From the NCBI GenBank assembly GCA_903916165.1, contig CAIWVR010000363.1, forward strand, positions 1-6,735: 6,735 nt of DNA, written 5' to 3'. The notes under the pieces were generated by a model that saw only the letters and a program-made list of their open reading frames with translations, was not told the origin of the DNA and searched no databases. This document shows, in pieces, positions 5,338 to 6,735 of this stretch. Positions within the stretch are counted from its first letter, which is position 1; every line of letters begins with the position of its first letter. This DNA comes from an uncultured Hyphomicrobiales bacterium (lineage in GTDB: Bacteria; Pseudomonadota; Alphaproteobacteria; Rhizobiales; Beijerinckiaceae). The position numbers and the translations under genes are program-made.

Positions 5338-5718
5338 CTAGAAAAAATCGCACTCGCCGGAATCCTGGTCGCTGTCCCCGGTCGCCGCGGCGAGCCGGGC
5401 GGCGACGGCCGCGAGCGTGATGCCGGCTGTCGCTGCGGGACTCGTGATCGTGCAGTGATCGCCGAACACGCCCGCGACATTGTGCAGAAAGCGCTCGACC
5501 GCAGCGACCTGCTGGCTCAGCGAGTCGATGCTTTGCATGGCGACCAGGTAACGGGGGTCCTCGAGCGCATGGGCGGTCGCGTGGGCATGAACCACTTCGA
5601 ACGCTTCCTCCATGCCTGTGCGCACCGTCGACAGTTCAGCGATCGCGCGGCGCATCGCTTCGGAGACCGGGAGCGACAATCCGTCATTCGCACGCGCTTG
5701 CAGGGCCAGTTTCGACAT
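5338..5718 (-). CDS. Small CheT/CheZ-like chemotaxis protein with DxxxQ motif
   Basis: A 126-residue, mostly helical protein directly downstream of cheD (9-base gap), with a good ribosome site, GAAGGTG, before its ATG. Residues 61-71 read MQSIDSLSQQV, so Asp65 and Gln69 form a DxxxQ pair. In E. coli CheZ the same pattern (QDLTGQV, Asp143/Gln147) supplies the glutamine that positions water for CheY-P hydrolysis. As I recall, the Sinorhizobium CheT protein, encoded just after cheY2-cheD, also carries DxxxQ and aids CheY-P dephosphorylation; the order here is the same. The C-terminus is acidic and ends in an aromatic pair (SDQDSGECDFF), faintly like the acidic, aromatic-ended CheY-binding tail of CheZ. 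An alanine-rich stretch (about 95-112) links the two. Expected role: cytoplasmic phosphatase for CheY-P. The name is inferred from motif, size and position, not overall identity; DxxxQ alone can occur by chance. Confidence 0.6.
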   Translation of the reverse strand: MSKLALQARANDGLSLPVSEAMRRAIAELSTVRTGMEEAFEVVHAHATAHALEDPRYLVAMQSIDSLSQQVAAVERFLHNVAGVFGDHCTITSPAATAGITLAAVAARLAAATGDSDQDSGECDFF

Positions 5719-5727
5719 GCATCACCT

Positions 5728-6261
5728 TCAAAACAATTCGACGGAGCCGGAATCGGCAAACACGGGCGCGAGCGCCCGCCGGGTGTCTGTCACTTGGACA
5801 TCCTTCGGCAATTGCATCTGCCGGGCGCGGCCGGTCGTCGGCCAGAACTGCACCTTTCGTGCTTGATCGCCGCCAAGACTTTCCCCAATAAGCGAAATGC
5901 CTTCGTTGCGGAGGAAGCCGCGTGCGAACACGCCATTGCGGGCACCGATGTCGGCGAGCGAGGAATTCATATTGCCGCCGCCAAACAGCTTGGCCTGCAG
6001 CCGCGTGCGCGCCGCGCCTTCGCGCAGCAGGCCGTTGACGAGCAATTCCATGAGGTGAACGCCAATGCGCTCGGAATCGCTGAATTGCGCGTCGTCTTCG
6101 CCAGGCAGCAGGAAGTGATTCATGCCGCCGATCTTGAGCGCCGGGTCCCAGATACAGGCGGCGACGCAGGAGCCGAGCAGCGTTGTCAGCACGCTGTCGG
6201 GCCGGTTCGAGATCCGGTACTCGCCCTGGATGATGTGGTCGCTTGCAGCCAGTTCGCCCAT
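5728..6261 (-). CDS. cheD: Chemoreceptor glutamine deamidase CheD
   Basis: A 177-residue cytoplasmic enzyme that converts selected glutamines of methyl-accepting chemotaxis receptors to methylatable glutamates (releasing ammonia), tuning receptor adaptation together with CheR and CheB. The catalytic residues of Thermotoga CheD (Thr21, Cys27, His44) are matched at identical spacing by Thr26, Cys32 and His49 within LTTLLGSCVAACIWD and GGMNHFLLP. Further family blocks are KLFGGGNM (91-98), the IGARNGVF segment (105-112), and the DTRR-ALAP tail. Length is normal. The ATG at 6261 lies one base after the cheY stop (TAAGATG), with no strong ribosome site, so translation is probably coupled to cheY. 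The protein has no CheC partner in the window. Confidence 0.95.
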   Translation of the reverse strand: MGELAASDHIIQGEYRISNRPDSVLTTLLGSCVAACIWDPALKIGGMNHFLLPGEDDAQFSDSERIGVHLMELLVNGLLREGAARTRLQAKLFGGGNMNSSLADIGARNGVFARGFLRNEGISLIGESLGGDQARKVQFWPTTGRARQMQLPKDVQVTDTRRALAPVFADSGSVELF

Positions 6262-6262
6262 C

Positions 6263-6652
6263 TTATTTCAACCGCCCCACCACGCCCTCGATGGCCTTGC
6301 GCAAGGCGGCCATGTCGATGGGCTTTGTCAGATAATTGTTGAGGCCAAGCGCCTTGCCGCGCGTGAGCACCGCTGCGTCGCCCTTGCCCGTGAGCATGAT
6401 GAACGGCACGCTCGCCGTCGGCTTGTAGCTGCGGATCGCCTGCAGCAATTGCAGTCCATCGAGCTTGGGCATGTTGAAATCGGAAATGACGAGGTGCGAG
6501 GGTGCGCTCATCATCATTTTCAGGGCTTGCTCGCCATCCGCCGCAAAGGTGATGTTGCGGATTCCGAGTTGTTCGAGCCCGTCGCGGATCAGCATGCGGC
6601 TCGTCGAAGTGTCGTCGACAATGAGCACTTTCAGCTGGGCGAGGATAGACAT
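6263..6652 (-). CDS. cheY: Single-domain response regulator CheY
   Basis: A 129-residue receiver domain with no output domain. All phosphorylation-site residues are present: Asp13 and Asp14 (LIVDDTSTSR) for the metal, Asp58 (ISDFNMPKLDG) as phosphoacceptor, Thr88 (FIMLTGK), Tyr107 as switch aromatic, and Lys110 (NNYLTKP). It would be phosphorylated by CheA and bind the flagellar motor switch, or act as a phosphate sink, as one of the CheY copies does in multi-CheY alphaproteobacteria. The ATG at 6652 is supported by AAGGAG (6660-6665) seven bases upstream; this overlaps the stop codon of the preceding gene. It is followed by cheD after a single base. The upstream CheA is not in the window, so motor-binding and sink versions cannot be told apart. 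Confidence 0.95.
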   Translation of the reverse strand: MSILAQLKVLIVDDTSTSRMLIRDGLEQLGIRNITFAADGEQALKMMMSAPSHLVISDFNMPKLDGLQLLQAIRSYKPTASVPFIMLTGKGDAAVLTRGKALGLNNYLTKPIDMAALRKAIEGVVGRLK

Positions 6653-6663
6653 TCGTTTGCTCC

Positions 6664-6735
6664 TTACCGGGTCTCTTTGAGCGCCGCGAACAGGTCGCCG
6701 GCGATGTTCTGCAATGAAGATTGTTTCTGCACGGC
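6664..6735 (-). CDS. C-terminal end of an unidentified gene upstream of cheY (partial)
   Basis: A minus-strand frame is open from the right edge to TAA at 6664-6666, giving 23 residues that end LQNIAGDLFAALKETR. The amphipathic, helical-looking tail and the overlap of its stop with the cheY ribosome site show it belongs to the same operon. In related che operons cheB or a receptor gene occupies this place, but the tail does not resemble a CheB end that I recognise, and I cannot name the gene. Confidence 0.55.
   Translation of the reverse strand, partial: AVQKQSSLQNIAGDLFAALKETR

Noticed and set aside
5338..5350. T6 run at the end of the DxxxQ gene as a terminator
   Set aside because: The run lies inside the last codons, and no good GC hairpin directly precedes it on the minus strand.
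5302..6342. Long plus-strand open frame (346 codons) over the chemotaxis genes
   Set aside because: It is antisense to cheD and the DxxxQ gene, whose motifs are unmistakable; the product is arginine/histidine/alanine-rich with no family.

Overview
The window looks like chromosome from a motile, GC-rich alphaproteobacterium. The evidence is a short flagellin whose N-terminal half carries rhizobial/caulobacterial signatures, a cheY-cheD-small ORF order like the end of rhizobial che operons, a sigma-54-like element upstream of flagellin, and strong GC bias at third codon positions. I cannot place it to genus from sequence alone; Caulobacterales/Maricaulales-type and Rhizobiales-type lineages both fit.

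Region 1 (1-2053, plus strand): the C-terminal end of a calcium-binding RTX-repeat protein, entering from the left edge, is followed 9 bases later by a MotB/SiiA-like inner-membrane protein with an OmpA-like tail. The pair ends at a strong bidirectional terminator. An RTX surface or secreted protein next to a MotB-like channel subunit recalls the Salmonella SiiE adhesin with its SiiA/SiiB proton channel.

Region 2 (2082-3317, minus strand): a flagellin gene sits behind a compact control region with five perfect inverted repeats in about 170 bases. These include a hairpin that buries the flagellin Shine-Dalgarno, a second hairpin abutting it, and a candidate sigma-54 promoter placed so that the predicted leader consists almost entirely of the two hairpins. 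A possible 29-residue membrane micropeptide ORF lies at 3183-3272.

Region 3 (3318-5238, minus strand): a luciferase-like flavin monooxygenase of the YhbW type, and upstream of it a TonB-family energy transducer with its own hairpin terminator.

Region 4 (5338-6735, minus strand): the end of a chemotaxis operon, read from right to left. It holds the last 23 codons of an unidentified gene, a single-domain CheY, CheD (receptor glutamine deamidase), and a 126-residue protein with a CheZ-type DxxxQ motif. CheY carries the signal to the flagellar motor, CheD adjusts receptors, and the DxxxQ protein is a candidate CheY-P phosphatase (CheT-like). Together with the flagellin they make this largely a motility/chemotaxis neighbourhood. 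No tRNA, rRNA, CRISPR, transposase or integrase was seen.
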